Assembly (NCBI RefSeq): GCF_000372845.1
Contig: NZ_KB889963.1
Coordinates: 1,546,146-1,610,145 of the forward strand
Direction: 5' to 3'
Length of the DNA: 64,000 nt
From: Methylocystis rosea SV97
GTDB lineage: Bacteria; Pseudomonadota; Alphaproteobacteria; Rhizobiales; Beijerinckiaceae
Position numbers and translations under genes: made by a program. Positions 9,250 through 17,285 of this stretch are shown piece after piece (positions within the stretch are counted from its first letter, which is position 1; the number at the start of each line of letters is the position of its first letter). The notes below the pieces were generated by a model. It was not told where the DNA came from. It did not search any database and worked only from the letters and a program-made list of their open reading frames with translations.

Positions 9250-11070
9250 CTAGACGCTGCGCTTGCGCGGGGCGAGGGGATGCTTTGACGTTGCGACGTG
9301 TTGATCCAGTCCGCAAATCTCTGCGTGGCCGCCGTTTGCTTCATAGTCCTCGCAAAAGTGATGGAGGTTCTCCATCACCGTATGATCGACGCACCAGGAC
9401 TCCGAGAGGTCGAAGATCACCGTCTTGCCCTTTGGGAGCTTCGCGAGATCGCCCTTGAGCGCGAGGTAATTGGCGAAAAACGCGGCGCCGCCGATCTTGA
9501 CCTGATAAACGCCGGGTTCGCTCTCCACGACGTCACGATGCAACTTGAAGACCTGCCCCCAATTGACGCTGCGCCAGAAGTGAAACAGGAACTCGGCGGC
9601 GATGCCGATGGCGACGCCGATCAAGAGATCGGTCGCCAGCACGCCGATGATGGTAATCACGAAAACGGTGAGCTGGTCCCAGCCGATCGCCAGCGTCTTC
9701 TTGAACTCGAGCGGCGACGCAAGTCGATAACCGGTGAACACCAGCAGCGCCGCGAGCGAGGCAAGCGGGATCTCATGAATGACCCTCGGGAAAAGCGCGA
9801 CGAAGATCAGCAGGAACAACCCGTGGAAGAAATTCGCCCACCCCGTGCGCGCGCCGTTATTCACATTGGCGGAGCTGCGAACGATTTCTGCGATCATCGG
9901 CAGACCGCCAATCAGACCGCAGATGATGTTGCCGAAGCCGACGGCCGCGACGTCGCGGTTGAGATCCGAGGTGCGCTTATAGGGATCGAGCTTATCGACC
10001 GCCGCCGCGCTGAGCAGGCTCTCCAGGCTGCCAACAAGACAGATGGCGAAGACCTGCTGCCAGAACATGCCGGAGCCGATCAGCGAGAAATCCGGGAAGG
10101 CGAAGCCGGACAGGAAGTTCTGCGGAATCGAGACAAGGAATTTCGGACCGATCGTGAATTCGTGATGCGGCAGGAACGGCGTGTCGGGCAGGAAGAGATA
10201 GATATGTTCATCGTCGAGATCGTAATATTGCGCGAGCGCCATGCCGATGATGACGACGACGAGCGGCGCGGGGATCATTTTTAGGCGGCGACTCTTCACC
10301 AGCGACCAGGCGATCAGGATCAAAAGCCCAATGCCGCCGATCATGGCGACTTCGGGATTCATGTCGCGAAGGCTGGCGGGGATCGCGCCAATCGTCTCAA
10401 ACAGCGTCTGCGCATCGGGCTTCACGCCGAGCATGACGTGAATCTGCTTGGCCATAATGATGATGCCGATCGCCGCCAACATGCCATGCACGGCCGAGGA
10501 CGGAAAAAAGGCGCTCATCTTGCCGGCTTTCATGATGCCCATCAGCATCTGAATGACGCTGGCGCAGACGATCGCCGCCAAGGTGTAGTGATAGCCGGCT
10601 TTGGCGTCGCCGCCGCCGAGCGCCTGCACCGAGTCCAGAATGACCACGATGAGGCCCGCCGCCGGGCCGGTGATGGTGACGAAGGAGCCATTGATTCGTG
10701 ACACCAGCAGTCCGCCGACGACGGCGGTGATGATGCCCGCCTGCGGCGGAAAGCCCGACGCCATCGAAATGCCAAGGCAGAGCGGCAGCGCGATAAGAAA
10801 GACCAGAAAGCCGGACAGAACGTCCGCGCGCCAATTTTGAGCCAATCCGGCGAGGCCGGTCTTCGGCGTGAACCTTGTTGGAAGCGTCCCTCGTGAATGA
10901 TTGTCGTCCACGGCGATGTGACTGGTTCCTGTCGCGCCGGCCAAAATTCCGTCTGATCCGCCTAAGCCCAGCCATCCGTCCTGCGCCGACGATCCGGCGC
11001 GCTGAGAGGCGTTCGCGTCTGCCGCGGTCGCTTCGAGGTCTTGGGTGACAGCCTGAGCCTTACTTTTCAT
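9250..11070 (-). CDS. SulP-family anion transporter with C-terminal STAS domain
   Basis: A 606-residue SLC26/SulP transporter. Residues 1-75 are a polar cytoplasmic tail. About residues 80-480 form the transmembrane core, with family motifs FLIALPLCLGISMASGFPP, SSAVHGMLAAIGI and GLIGGLPMIAEIVRSSANVNNGART. The last 110 residues form a STAS domain (VIFDLSESWCVDHTVMENL). SulP proteins carry sulfate, bicarbonate or other anions; the protein alone does not say which. Being first in an operon with six complex I-like subunits suggests its anion matters to that complex, and bicarbonate is a reasonable guess. The ATG is preceded by AAGGACA. The promoter lies in the 275-bp gap shared with the divergent response regulator. 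Confidence 0.88.
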   Translation of the reverse strand: MKSKAQAVTQDLEATAADANASQRAGSSAQDGWLGLGGSDGILAGATGTSHIAVDDNHSRGTLPTRFTPKTGLAGLAQNWRADVLSGFLVFLIALPLCLGISMASGFPPQAGIITAVVGGLLVSRINGSFVTITGPAAGLIVVILDSVQALGGGDAKAGYHYTLAAIVCASVIQMLMGIMKAGKMSAFFPSSAVHGMLAAIGIIIMAKQIHVMLGVKPDAQTLFETIGAIPASLRDMNPEVAMIGGIGLLILIAWSLVKSRRLKMIPAPLVVVIIGMALAQYYDLDDEHIYLFLPDTPFLPHHEFTIGPKFLVSIPQNFLSGFAFPDFSLIGSGMFWQQVFAICLVGSLESLLSAAAVDKLDPYKRTSDLNRDVAAVGFGNIICGLIGGLPMIAEIVRSSANVNNGARTGWANFFHGLFLLIFVALFPRVIHEIPLASLAALLVFTGYRLASPLEFKKTLAIGWDQLTVFVITIIGVLATDLLIGVAIGIAAEFLFHFWRSVNWGQVFKLHRDVVESEPGVYQVKIGGAAFFANYLALKGDLAKLPKGKTVIFDLSESWCVDHTVMENLHHFCEDYEANGGHAEICGLDQHVATSKHPLAPRKRSV

Positions 11071-11269
11071 ACATTGTCCTTGCCATCGCGCTCAGTCGAA
11101 ACCTTGGCACCAACCGGGTAGCTCGGCCGCAACATAGGATAGGCTAGTGGCTGTGGTGTTTCTCCAGTTTTTCAGACCACAGAGATTGTTTCTGATTCTT
11201 TTCCCAAATCCGACGAGATCAGACCAAGAGCTACTGAAGCGTCGCGGGACGGCGTCCTTTTTTGTGATG

Positions 11270-11288
11270 GAAACACTCTAGAAACACT
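11270..11288. promoter_or_regulatory. tandem GAAACACT boxes in the divergent SulP / response-regulator intergenic region
   Basis: GAAACACT occurs at 11270-11277 and again at 11281-11288, a period of exactly 11 bp, or one helical turn. Related boxes in the same gap are GAAACCTT near 11098, and on the other strand GAAACACC (11155-11162) and GAAACAAT (11185-11192). OmpR-type regulators bind direct repeats spaced about 10-11 bp. An OmpR-type regulator starts 58 bp to the right, so these are candidate operators for autoregulation and for control of the SulP-hyf operon. This is inference from spacing and position only. Confidence 0.4.
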
Positions 11289-11345
11289 GCATTATTAGGT
11301 TCCGCATAGTTCCAGTGAGCTCCAACGAAAGCGATTGCGCCTCCT

Positions 11346-12071
11346 TTGACCCCTCCCATTTCAATTCTGATCGTCGAGGATGACGCCGAAATCGGCGAGT
11401 TCATCTCGCTCTATCTCGCGGCGCACGATATTCAGGCTAAGGTGGCCGCAAACGCCCAGGCAATGGACGCTGCGTTCAGCGCCGGAGCCTATGACCTGCT
11501 GATCCTCGACCTTAATCTTCCCGGCGAAGACGGCTTGTCGATCTGCCGGCGGGTGCGATCCGAGAGACGCATCCCCATAATCATACTGACGGCGCAGTCG
11601 GAGGACATCGACAAAATATTGGGTCTGGAGCTCGGGGCCGACGATTACATCGTCAAGCCTTTCAATTCGCGCGAGCTGCTGGCGCGTATCCGCGCCGTTT
11701 TGAGGCGAACTGAAACCCCGAACGCGAACGCCGTCGACGGGCGCGCTGTACGGCAAGCGTATCTTTTCTCGGGCTGGCGTGTGGATGTGCTGGCGCGGGA
11801 GGTCGTCGCGCCGTGCGGCATAAAAGTGGCCATGACGGGCGCCGAATTCGATCTGTTGCATGCCTTGTGCGAAAATCCCAACCGGGTGTTGACGCGCGAG
11901 CAACTGATCAACATGACGCATGGCCCGACGACCGGGCCCTTTGAGCGGAGCATTGATGTGCTGATCAGCCGGCTTCGACAGAAGATAGAAGCGGATCCAA
12001 AAAAGCCCGCGTTCATCCAGACGGTTCGCTCCGAGGGCTATATTTTCTCCACTCACGTGGCGCGCGCATGA
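11346..12071 (+). CDS. OmpR-family two-component response regulator
   Basis: A 241-residue regulator with an N-terminal receiver domain and a C-terminal winged-helix DNA-binding domain. The acidic pair is Asp12/Asp13 in VEDD, the phospho-acceptor is Asp55 (LLILDLNLPGEDG) and the conserved lysine is Lys104 (YIVKPF). The DNA-binding part contains LTREQLINMTHG and RSIDVLISRLRQKIE. No ATG precedes the receiver; TTG at 11346 is the most plausible start, because an in-frame TGA lies at 11316 and the receiver begins almost at once. It overlaps the histidine kinase by 4 bp (ATGA). It is divergent from the SulP-hyf operon and may control it. Confidence 0.88.
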   Translation: MTPPISILIVEDDAEIGEFISLYLAAHDIQAKVAANAQAMDAAFSAGAYDLLILDLNLPGEDGLSICRRVRSERRIPIIILTAQSEDIDKILGLELGADDYIVKPFNSRELLARIRAVLRRTETPNANAVDGRAVRQAYLFSGWRVDVLAREVVAPCGIKVAMTGAEFDLLHALCENPNRVLTREQLINMTHGPTTGPFERSIDVLISRLRQKIEADPKKPAFIQTVRSEGYIFSTHVARA

Positions 12072-13504
12072 ACTCAACTCGCGTTCCCTGGCGTTTCCGG
12101 CTCAACAAGCTGGCCGTGCAAATCACGCTGCTCATGCTTGTGTCCATCGTCGCATTCCAAACCATCGTGATCGGCATGTTCCATGTGTTCGGCCGGCGGC
12201 ACATTGTCGATCAGGGCGATTTCATCGCGAGCATAATCCTCGCTCTGGACGTCGCGCCGAATGCAGAGAGAGCGAATATCGTTTCAGAGCTTTCTCTTGC
12301 CGTTCCCTACGCCAATATCGAGATCCAGGAGACTCGCCCAGCAGCGGCGGACGCCTCGTTGGGAAGCGACGTGGCCTTCGATAACGAGATCCGTCACATC
12401 GATTCGCTTTTGTGGAAAGGCGCGGACGTGTTCAAGGTTGCCAGCTCGGCGCCAGGGGACTACGGCGTTCTCGCCGTCGAATTGCGCAAGGGCGGCTACG
12501 CGACCATCTCGATCGCGCAGCATCAAAAGTCGCCTGGCTCAATCTGGCGGTGGCTCTGGCAGCACGCGGAGGACGAACCGATCATCGTCACTCCGGGAGC
12601 GCGAACGGCGCTATCTTTCATCATATTCACCGCGATCTTCGTCTTCTGGGCGCTGAACGCGATCATGGCGCCGCTGCAGCGACTCGCGAAATACGCCGAG
12701 CAGATTCCGAATGACATCGATACGAAGACGCCGCTTCCCGAACGAGGTCCCCACGAGGTGCGCGAATTGACCCGCTCGCTCAATCGTATGCAGGCGCGCA
12801 TCAGCAAGATGATCGCCGCGCGCGCCCATGTGCTTGCGGCGGTGAGTCATGACTTGCGAACAATTATCACGCGCCTGAAGCTAAAAACGGAGTTCGTGCC
12901 AGATCAAAGCCTTCAGCAGCGGATGATGCGCGACGTCGATCTGATGGACGCAATGCTGTTCAAGAATCTGCAGTATTTGCGCGCTGAAGGAGACGACAAG
13001 TCCGACTGTTCCCTGGTCGATCTCGACAGCGTTCTGCAAACTGTCGCTGACGAGTTCTGCGACCTCGGGCATCATGTCACCTACCATGGCGATGGTCACC
13101 AAATGGTCTTCGGATCGCTTTGCGACGTGCAGCGCATTTTCACCAATCTCGTCGAAAACGCGACGCATCACGCGAAGACCGTGGATATCTACATCGCGGA
13201 GGGCCCGGGAGGGCTCATCGAGGTCGACGTCGTCGACGACGGACCGGGAATGTCAGCGGAGGGCAAGAACACTGCATTTGAGCCCTTCGTTCGCGGCCAG
13301 CCGGGACGAACGCTTGACGAGCACAGCGGATTTGGACTCGGCCTATCGATTGTGCGCTCGCTCGTCGAGAACCATGGCGGATCCGTGTCGCTGCTCGATC
13401 GAGAGCCCAACGGGCTGATCGCGCGTGTCTGTCTGCCCCGCGCGGTCGAAGGAGACGAAAAGCTGTTTCCGACGGACTCCAAGGCGGCGCCGGCACTCTT
13501 CTGA
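12068..13504 (+). CDS. membrane sensor histidine kinase (EnvZ-like)
   Basis: A 478-residue kinase partner of the preceding regulator. There are two transmembrane helices (about residues 16-40 and 180-200) around a periplasmic sensor domain of about 140 residues. A HAMP linker follows, then the H-box AAVSHDLRT with phospho-accepting His261. The catalytic domain has the N-box NLVENATHH, the G1 box DDGPGM and the G2 box GFGLGLS. The periplasmic part has no motif I recognise, so the signal is unknown. The ATG overlaps the regulator stop codon, so the pair is translated together. Confidence 0.88.
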   Translation: MNSTRVPWRFRLNKLAVQITLLMLVSIVAFQTIVIGMFHVFGRRHIVDQGDFIASIILALDVAPNAERANIVSELSLAVPYANIEIQETRPAAADASLGSDVAFDNEIRHIDSLLWKGADVFKVASSAPGDYGVLAVELRKGGYATISIAQHQKSPGSIWRWLWQHAEDEPIIVTPGARTALSFIIFTAIFVFWALNAIMAPLQRLAKYAEQIPNDIDTKTPLPERGPHEVRELTRSLNRMQARISKMIAARAHVLAAVSHDLRTIITRLKLKTEFVPDQSLQQRMMRDVDLMDAMLFKNLQYLRAEGDDKSDCSLVDLDSVLQTVADEFCDLGHHVTYHGDGHQMVFGSLCDVQRIFTNLVENATHHAKTVDIYIAEGPGGLIEVDVVDDGPGMSAEGKNTAFEPFVRGQPGRTLDEHSGFGLGLSIVRSLVENHGGSVSLLDREPNGLIARVCLPRAVEGDEKLFPTDSKAAPALF

Positions 13505-13567
13505 ACGATATCGGACGGGGTTCGTCCTTGACGCGCCCGAATGCCCGCGCGATGCGCCAGGGGGCGT

Positions 13568-13990
13568 TCATGCGGGTGCAAGCAGCAGGCTCGTCTCGCT
13601 TCGAGCGATCCCCTCGATCATCCTCACGCCCGACAGCACCCGATCGAATTCCTCGAGATTGGCGCACTCGATCTCCGCGATGAGGTCGAAAGGCCCGTTG
13701 GTGCTGTAAAGCGTGTGGATCTGCGGGAGCCCGCGCAGCGCCTGAGCGACGCGACGGGAATTCTTGCCGGAGACTTCGACCATCATGATCGCCCGGATGC
13801 GATCGGATGCGGCGGGATTTTTCAGCCGAACCGTAAAGCCCAGGATCACGTCGGACGCGATGAGCTTGTCGAGTCGGTTCTGGACCGTCCCGCGCGAGAC
13901 GCCGAGCGCCTTGGCGAGCTGGGATAATGAAGCGCGCGCGTCGGTTCGCAGCAGCGCGATCAGTCGGTGGTCGAGATCGTCCATGCCCAT
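13568..13990 (-). CDS. Lrp/AsnC-family transcriptional regulator
   Basis: A 140-residue protein with an N-terminal AsnC-type helix-turn-helix (LDHRLIALLRTDARASLSQLAKALGVSRGTVQNRLDKL) and a C-terminal ligand-binding RAM/ACT-like domain (about residues 65-140). It is divergent from ornithine cyclodeaminase with a 126-bp gap. Lrp-type regulators of amino-acid catabolism are very often arranged this way, so it probably senses an amino acid such as arginine or ornithine and controls the adjacent pathway. The gap holds candidate operator repeats. Confidence 0.88.
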   Translation of the reverse strand: MGMDDLDHRLIALLRTDARASLSQLAKALGVSRGTVQNRLDKLIASDVILGFTVRLKNPAASDRIRAIMMVEVSGKNSRRVAQALRGLPQIHTLYSTNGPFDLIAEIECANLEEFDRVLSGVRMIEGIARSETSLLLAPA

Positions 13991-13995
13991 ATCTC

Positions 13996-14050
13996 TGTCG
14001 AAACAGTCAATATCTATGACCGAAATGACAGATTTCGAGCCGTTTCGACA
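13996..14050. promoter_or_regulatory. candidate Lrp operator between the regulator and ornithine cyclodeaminase
   Basis: The gap contains a 9-bp perfect inverted repeat, TGTCGAAAC (13996-14004) and GTTTCGACA (14042-14050). Inside it is a second one, CGAAAT-GACAG-ATTTCG (14021-14037). The CGAAA/TTTCG half-sites start at 13999, 14021, 14033 and 14043, close to whole helical turns apart. Lrp-family proteins bind such phased partial palindromes. The position between divergent genes supports an operator, but binding is inferred. Confidence 0.45.
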
Positions 14051-14116
14051 ATTTATGGCGATTTTGATTAGCGGCGCCGCGTTCTAGTCTCCTGACAGGG
14101 ATCGATTGGAGAAGGC

Positions 14117-15184
14117 ATGGTGACGTTTCTGAGCGCGCGAGATGTCGCCCGCATCGTTGGAGAAGTGGGCGCGCGGCGCTTTTGGTTGCTGCTCGTCGAC
14201 TATCTGCGTCACGATTTTATGCGCTGGGACGCGTTCGAGAAGTCGCCGCGTTACGCGAGCCATTCGCCGCGCGGCGTCATTGAACTGATGCCGACGAGCG
14301 ACGGCGAGGCTTTCGCCTTTAAATACGTCAACGGTCATCCCGGCAACACGCACTTCAACCTGCAGACCGTCGTCGCCTTCGGCGCGCTCGCCGACGTCGA
14401 AACCGGCTATCCGACGCTTATCGCCGACATGACGCTCGCCACCGCCTTTCGCACCGGCGCCACTTCGGCGCTGGCGGCGGCGCATCTCGCGCGGCCCGAC
14501 AGCAAGACGATGGCGCTGATCGGCCTTGGCGCCCAATCGGAGTTTCAGGCATGCGCCTTTCACGCCGTTCTTGGCGTTGACCGGCTTCGCGTCTTCGATG
14601 TCGATCCTGACGCCGTCGAGAAGTTCGAGCGCAACATGGCCGACTTCGGCCTGACGATCATTCGGTGCGCCGACGCGCGCAGCGCCGCATCCGGCGCAGA
14701 TATCATCACGACGATCACGGCGGATAAGAAATGCGCCACGATATTGGCCGACGACATGGTTGGGCCTGGAACCCATATCAACGCGGTCGGCGGCGATTGT
14801 CCCGGCAAGACCGAACTTGCGCGCGACCTGCTGCTGCGCTCTGAAATATTCGTCGAATATGCGCCGCAGACGCGCAGCGAGGGCGAAATTCAGCAACTCG
14901 GCCCGGAGCATCCGTTGACGGAACTGCGTGAGATTCTGGCTGGTCATCGACCAGGGCGCACCTCCAAAGACGCAATCACCATCTTCGACAGCGTCGGTTT
15001 CGCCATCGAGGATTTTTCGGTGTTGCGCCTATTGCGCGATCTTGCGCGGGAGACGGGGGTCGGCCGCACGATCGAGCTGATCGCTGAGCCGGCAGACCCC
15101 AAGGATCTGTTCTCCCTGCTGCATCCGCTCGACGCGGAACAGGAAAACGACGCAACTCTCGTAAGGACGGAACAGCCCGCATGA
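14117..15184 (+). CDS. ocd: ornithine cyclodeaminase
   Basis: A 355-residue member of the ornithine cyclodeaminase/mu-crystallin family, which converts ornithine to proline and ammonia using bound NAD. Visible features are the substrate-side stretch FAFKYVNGHPGNTHFNLQTV, the Rossmann start MALIGLGAQSEFQ (about residue 135), TITADKK, and GPGTHINAVGGDCPGKTEL with the conserved aspartate. The length is normal. GGAG precedes the ATG. The 3' end overlaps the next gene by 4 bp, so ornithine cyclodeaminase and the arginine-handling enzyme are made together. Confidence 0.9.
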   Translation: MVTFLSARDVARIVGEVGARRFWLLLVDYLRHDFMRWDAFEKSPRYASHSPRGVIELMPTSDGEAFAFKYVNGHPGNTHFNLQTVVAFGALADVETGYPTLIADMTLATAFRTGATSALAAAHLARPDSKTMALIGLGAQSEFQACAFHAVLGVDRLRVFDVDPDAVEKFERNMADFGLTIIRCADARSAASGADIITTITADKKCATILADDMVGPGTHINAVGGDCPGKTELARDLLLRSEIFVEYAPQTRSEGEIQQLGPEHPLTELREILAGHRPGRTSKDAITIFDSVGFAIEDFSVLRLLRDLARETGVGRTIELIAEPADPKDLFSLLHPLDAEQENDATLVRTEQPA

Positions 15185-16137
15185 TCGACGGACGTTCAAT
15201 GCCAGAGAAATCGCTGACGAGCTTCGACGCTGAAGCGGCTGTGTTGAGCGATGCGCCGCGAAGCGACGCGCGCGAGGCCACGCCGCCACGGCCTGCGCCT
15301 CCGCGTCGCGCGATATTGATGTGCGCGCCGGACCATTTCGGCATCGACTACATCATCAATCCGTGGATGGAAAACCAGATCGGGCAAGCAGCGCTGCCGC
15401 GCGCGAAGGCGCAATGGGAGAACTTGCGCGGCAAGCTGGCGGCGCATAGCGAGATCGCCTTCGTGGCGCCGACGCCGGGCTTGCCGGACATGGTCTTCAC
15501 CGCCAATGCCGGGCTTGCGATCGGCGACACGGCCGTCGTGAGTCGTTTCAACGCCAAGGAGCGGCGGCCCGAAGAGCGTCTGTTTTGCGAATGGTTCGAA
15601 GCGCAAGGCTATTCAATCGCGCCCTGGCCGGAGAACGTTCCGTTCGAGGGCGCCGGCGACGCGCTCCTCGATCACGCGCGGGGAATTGTCTGGTGCGGAT
15701 ATGGCTGGCGCTCAGGCGAAGAAGCGCCCAAACATCTTGAAAGAATCTTCGGCCGTCGCGCCGTCGCGCTGAGGCTCATAGACCCGCGCTTCTATCATCT
15801 CGACACCTGCTTCTGCCCGCTGAGCGGCGGCTGGCTGATGTATTACCCGGATGCCTTTGACATCGCGTCGCGGGAAGCGATCCGAGCCATCGCGCCAGTG
15901 GAGAAGCGGATCGAAGTCGGCGAGAAAGACGCGCTCTCCTTCGCCTGCAATGCTGTCGAAGTCGCCGGGCGCGTTTTCCTCAATGCCTGTTCCGAGGATC
16001 TTCGCTCACGCCTTCTCGACGCGGGATTTACGCCCGTCGTGACGCCGCTTTCCGAATTCATGAAGGCGGGCGGCGCCGCGAAATGTCTGACGCTGCAGTT
16101 GCCGGGCGCCGCGTCCAAGGTCATACCGCGGGGATAA
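15181..16137 (+). CDS. arginine dihydrolase / dimethylarginine dimethylaminohydrolase-like guanidine hydrolase
   Basis: A 318-residue member of the guanidino-group-modifying (amidinotransferase/DDAH) superfamily. Candidate catalytic residues are Asn109 in VFTANAG, Glu156 in FEGAGDAL, His206 in FYHLDTC and the nucleophile Cys302 near the C-terminus (GGAAKCLTL). An asparagine in the FTAN position, where DDAH and arginine deiminase usually have aspartate, is characteristic of arginine dihydrolases (ArgZ/AgrE), which release ornithine, CO2 and two ammonia. Coupling to ornithine cyclodeaminase then gives an arginine-to-proline route. Residues 1-40 are a poorly conserved, proline-rich extension; an internal ATG at 15199 is an alternative start. 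A deiminase making citrulline cannot be excluded. Confidence 0.75.
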   Translation: MIDGRSMPEKSLTSFDAEAAVLSDAPRSDAREATPPRPAPPRRAILMCAPDHFGIDYIINPWMENQIGQAALPRAKAQWENLRGKLAAHSEIAFVAPTPGLPDMVFTANAGLAIGDTAVVSRFNAKERRPEERLFCEWFEAQGYSIAPWPENVPFEGAGDALLDHARGIVWCGYGWRSGEEAPKHLERIFGRRAVALRLIDPRFYHLDTCFCPLSGGWLMYYPDAFDIASREAIRAIAPVEKRIEVGEKDALSFACNAVEVAGRVFLNACSEDLRSRLLDAGFTPVVTPLSEFMKAGGAAKCLTLQLPGAASKVIPRG

Positions 16138-16678
16138 GCGTTTCTCCGCCGACCGGCCGGCTACAGGGGCAGAGCGCGCCGGTCTGCAAGGCGTCGAGGA
16201 CGCGCAGCGTGTCGTCCGGCGCGCGGCCGACGTCGAGATTGGTGGCATAGATATGTTGAATGACATTGCCAGGATCGACGACGAAGGTGGCGCGATAGGC
16301 GACGCCTGAAGGCGCGCGCACGCCGAGGCCATCGACCAGATCGCCCTTCGAGTCCGCGAACTGCCAGATCGGCAAGCTCTTCAGGTCACGGTGGTCGCGC
16401 CGCCAGGCGAGCTTCACGAATTCATTGTCCGTCGAGCCGCCGAGAACGACGGCGTCGCGCTCGGCGAAATCCTTCGACAAGCGCGCGAAGGCCGCGATTT
16501 CCGTCGGGCAAACGAAGGTAAAGTCTTTCGGATAGAAGAAGATGATTTTCCACATGCCTGGGAAGCTCGTCTCGCTGAGCGTTTCGAAGGCTGTCTCGCC
16601 GTTTTCTTCGATCTCGTTAAATCCCGGCTTGACGCCAGTCACAACGAAAGGCCGTATGCTGTCCCCAATTCCCAACAT
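16121..16678 (-). CDS. peroxiredoxin (AhpC/TSA family)
   Basis: A 185-residue thiol peroxidase reducing peroxides. The peroxidatic cysteine is Cys57 in FYPKDFTFVCPTE. Two cysteines near the C-terminus (GALCPCSRP, Cys170 and Cys172) can act as resolving residues. The layout fits a typical two-cysteine peroxiredoxin of the AhpC type. It is the last gene of a three-gene leftward cluster and its 3' end overlaps the convergent guanidine hydrolase by 17 bp. No AhpF or AhpD gene is adjacent, so its reductant is not defined here. Confidence 0.9.
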   Translation of the reverse strand: MLGIGDSIRPFVVTGVKPGFNEIEENGETAFETLSETSFPGMWKIIFFYPKDFTFVCPTEIAAFARLSKDFAERDAVVLGGSTDNEFVKLAWRRDHRDLKSLPIWQFADSKGDLVDGLGVRAPSGVAYRATFVVDPGNVIQHIYATNLDVGRAPDDTLRVLDALQTGALCPCSRPVGGETLIPAV

Positions 16679-16707
16679 GTTTTTCTCCTAGAGAACGCCG
16701 TCGGCGC

Positions 16708-17013
16708 CTATTGCGGATTGCTTCTGGAGACCGTTGCGTCGAATTCCTCCAGCCTCGAGGCGCAGCGCGGGACAGCGCCGCCGTTCGACAGCCCATAGAG
16801 TTCGGCGCGTCGCCAATCGAGGAAGCGCTCTTCCGTCTCCCACATGGTCACCGAGAAATAGAGCACGTGCGGACCGCTCTCCTTCCCTCGATGGAATTGA
16901 AATCCGATGAGACCGGTCGCTTCCCGCAGCCGGATGCTTGTCTCTCGCCAAGCCGTTTCGAACGTTTCTTCGCAGCCTTTGACGACCTTGAACTGGTTCG
17001 AGGCCATGAACAT
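16708..17013 (-). CDS. antibiotic-biosynthesis-monooxygenase fold protein (possible IsdG/HmoB-like haem monooxygenase)
   Basis: A small dimeric ferredoxin-like-fold protein of about 101 residues: MFMASNQFKVVKGCEETFETAW, then GLIGFQFHRGKE and VLYFSVTMWETEERFLDWRRAE. This is the ABM domain shared by haem-degrading IsdG/HmoB proteins and quinone-forming monooxygenases. The WETEERFLDWRR segment is typical of the IsdG-like branch. An ATG at 17049 overlaps the upstream gene, but the ATG at 17013 has AAGGAA seven bases before it and begins right at the domain, so I prefer it. Lying between a peroxiredoxin and a small cysteine-containing protein suggests an oxidative or haem/iron stress role; haem degradation is not proven. 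Confidence 0.7.
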   Translation of the reverse strand: MFMASNQFKVVKGCEETFETAWRETSIRLREATGLIGFQFHRGKESGPHVLYFSVTMWETEERFLDWRRAELYGLSNGGAVPRCASRLEEFDATVSRSNPQ

Positions 17014-17045
17014 CGCGCGTTCCTTCTTTCCTGTTGCCGAATATT

Positions 17046-17285
17046 TCATGGCGCATGCATCTCATGCTGCTGCGCGCGACGCGTTAGCGCGATAAGCGCA
17101 GCGAATTCGTCACATCTCTTGCGCATGCATTCATCCGGACAGGAAAGCGCATAGTGGCTGCGCAACGCCGCAAGCCCATAGCCGGCGAGTTCGACTTCAT
17201 CGATCGACAGTCGAACCGAGTTTTGGTTCATCGCGTCGGCGAGGATCGAATCAATGCGTTTTCTCTCTCGCGCCAGATCGCACAT
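17046..17285 (-). CDS. small protein of unknown function
   Basis: About 79 residues, mostly helical, with a CPDECMRKRCDEF segment carrying three cysteines in ten residues near position 50. I do not recognise the family. The start is chosen at the second of two adjacent ATGs because AAGGAG lies six bases upstream; the ATG at 17288 and an upstream start at 17315 are alternatives. Its stop is close to the monooxygenase-fold gene and the ORF is in the same direction, so it heads a three-gene operon with the peroxiredoxin. The cysteine cluster could bind metal or be redox active. Confidence 0.5.
   Translation of the reverse strand: MCDLARERKRIDSILADAMNQNSVRLSIDEVELAGYGLAALRSHYALSCPDECMRKRCDEFAALIALTRRAQQHEMHAP

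Noticed and set aside
2600-11070. Calling the hyf-like cluster an active hydrogen-evolving hydrogenase-4
   Set aside because: The large subunit lacks both Cys-x-x-Cys nickel motifs and no maturation or ferredoxin-like genes are nearby.
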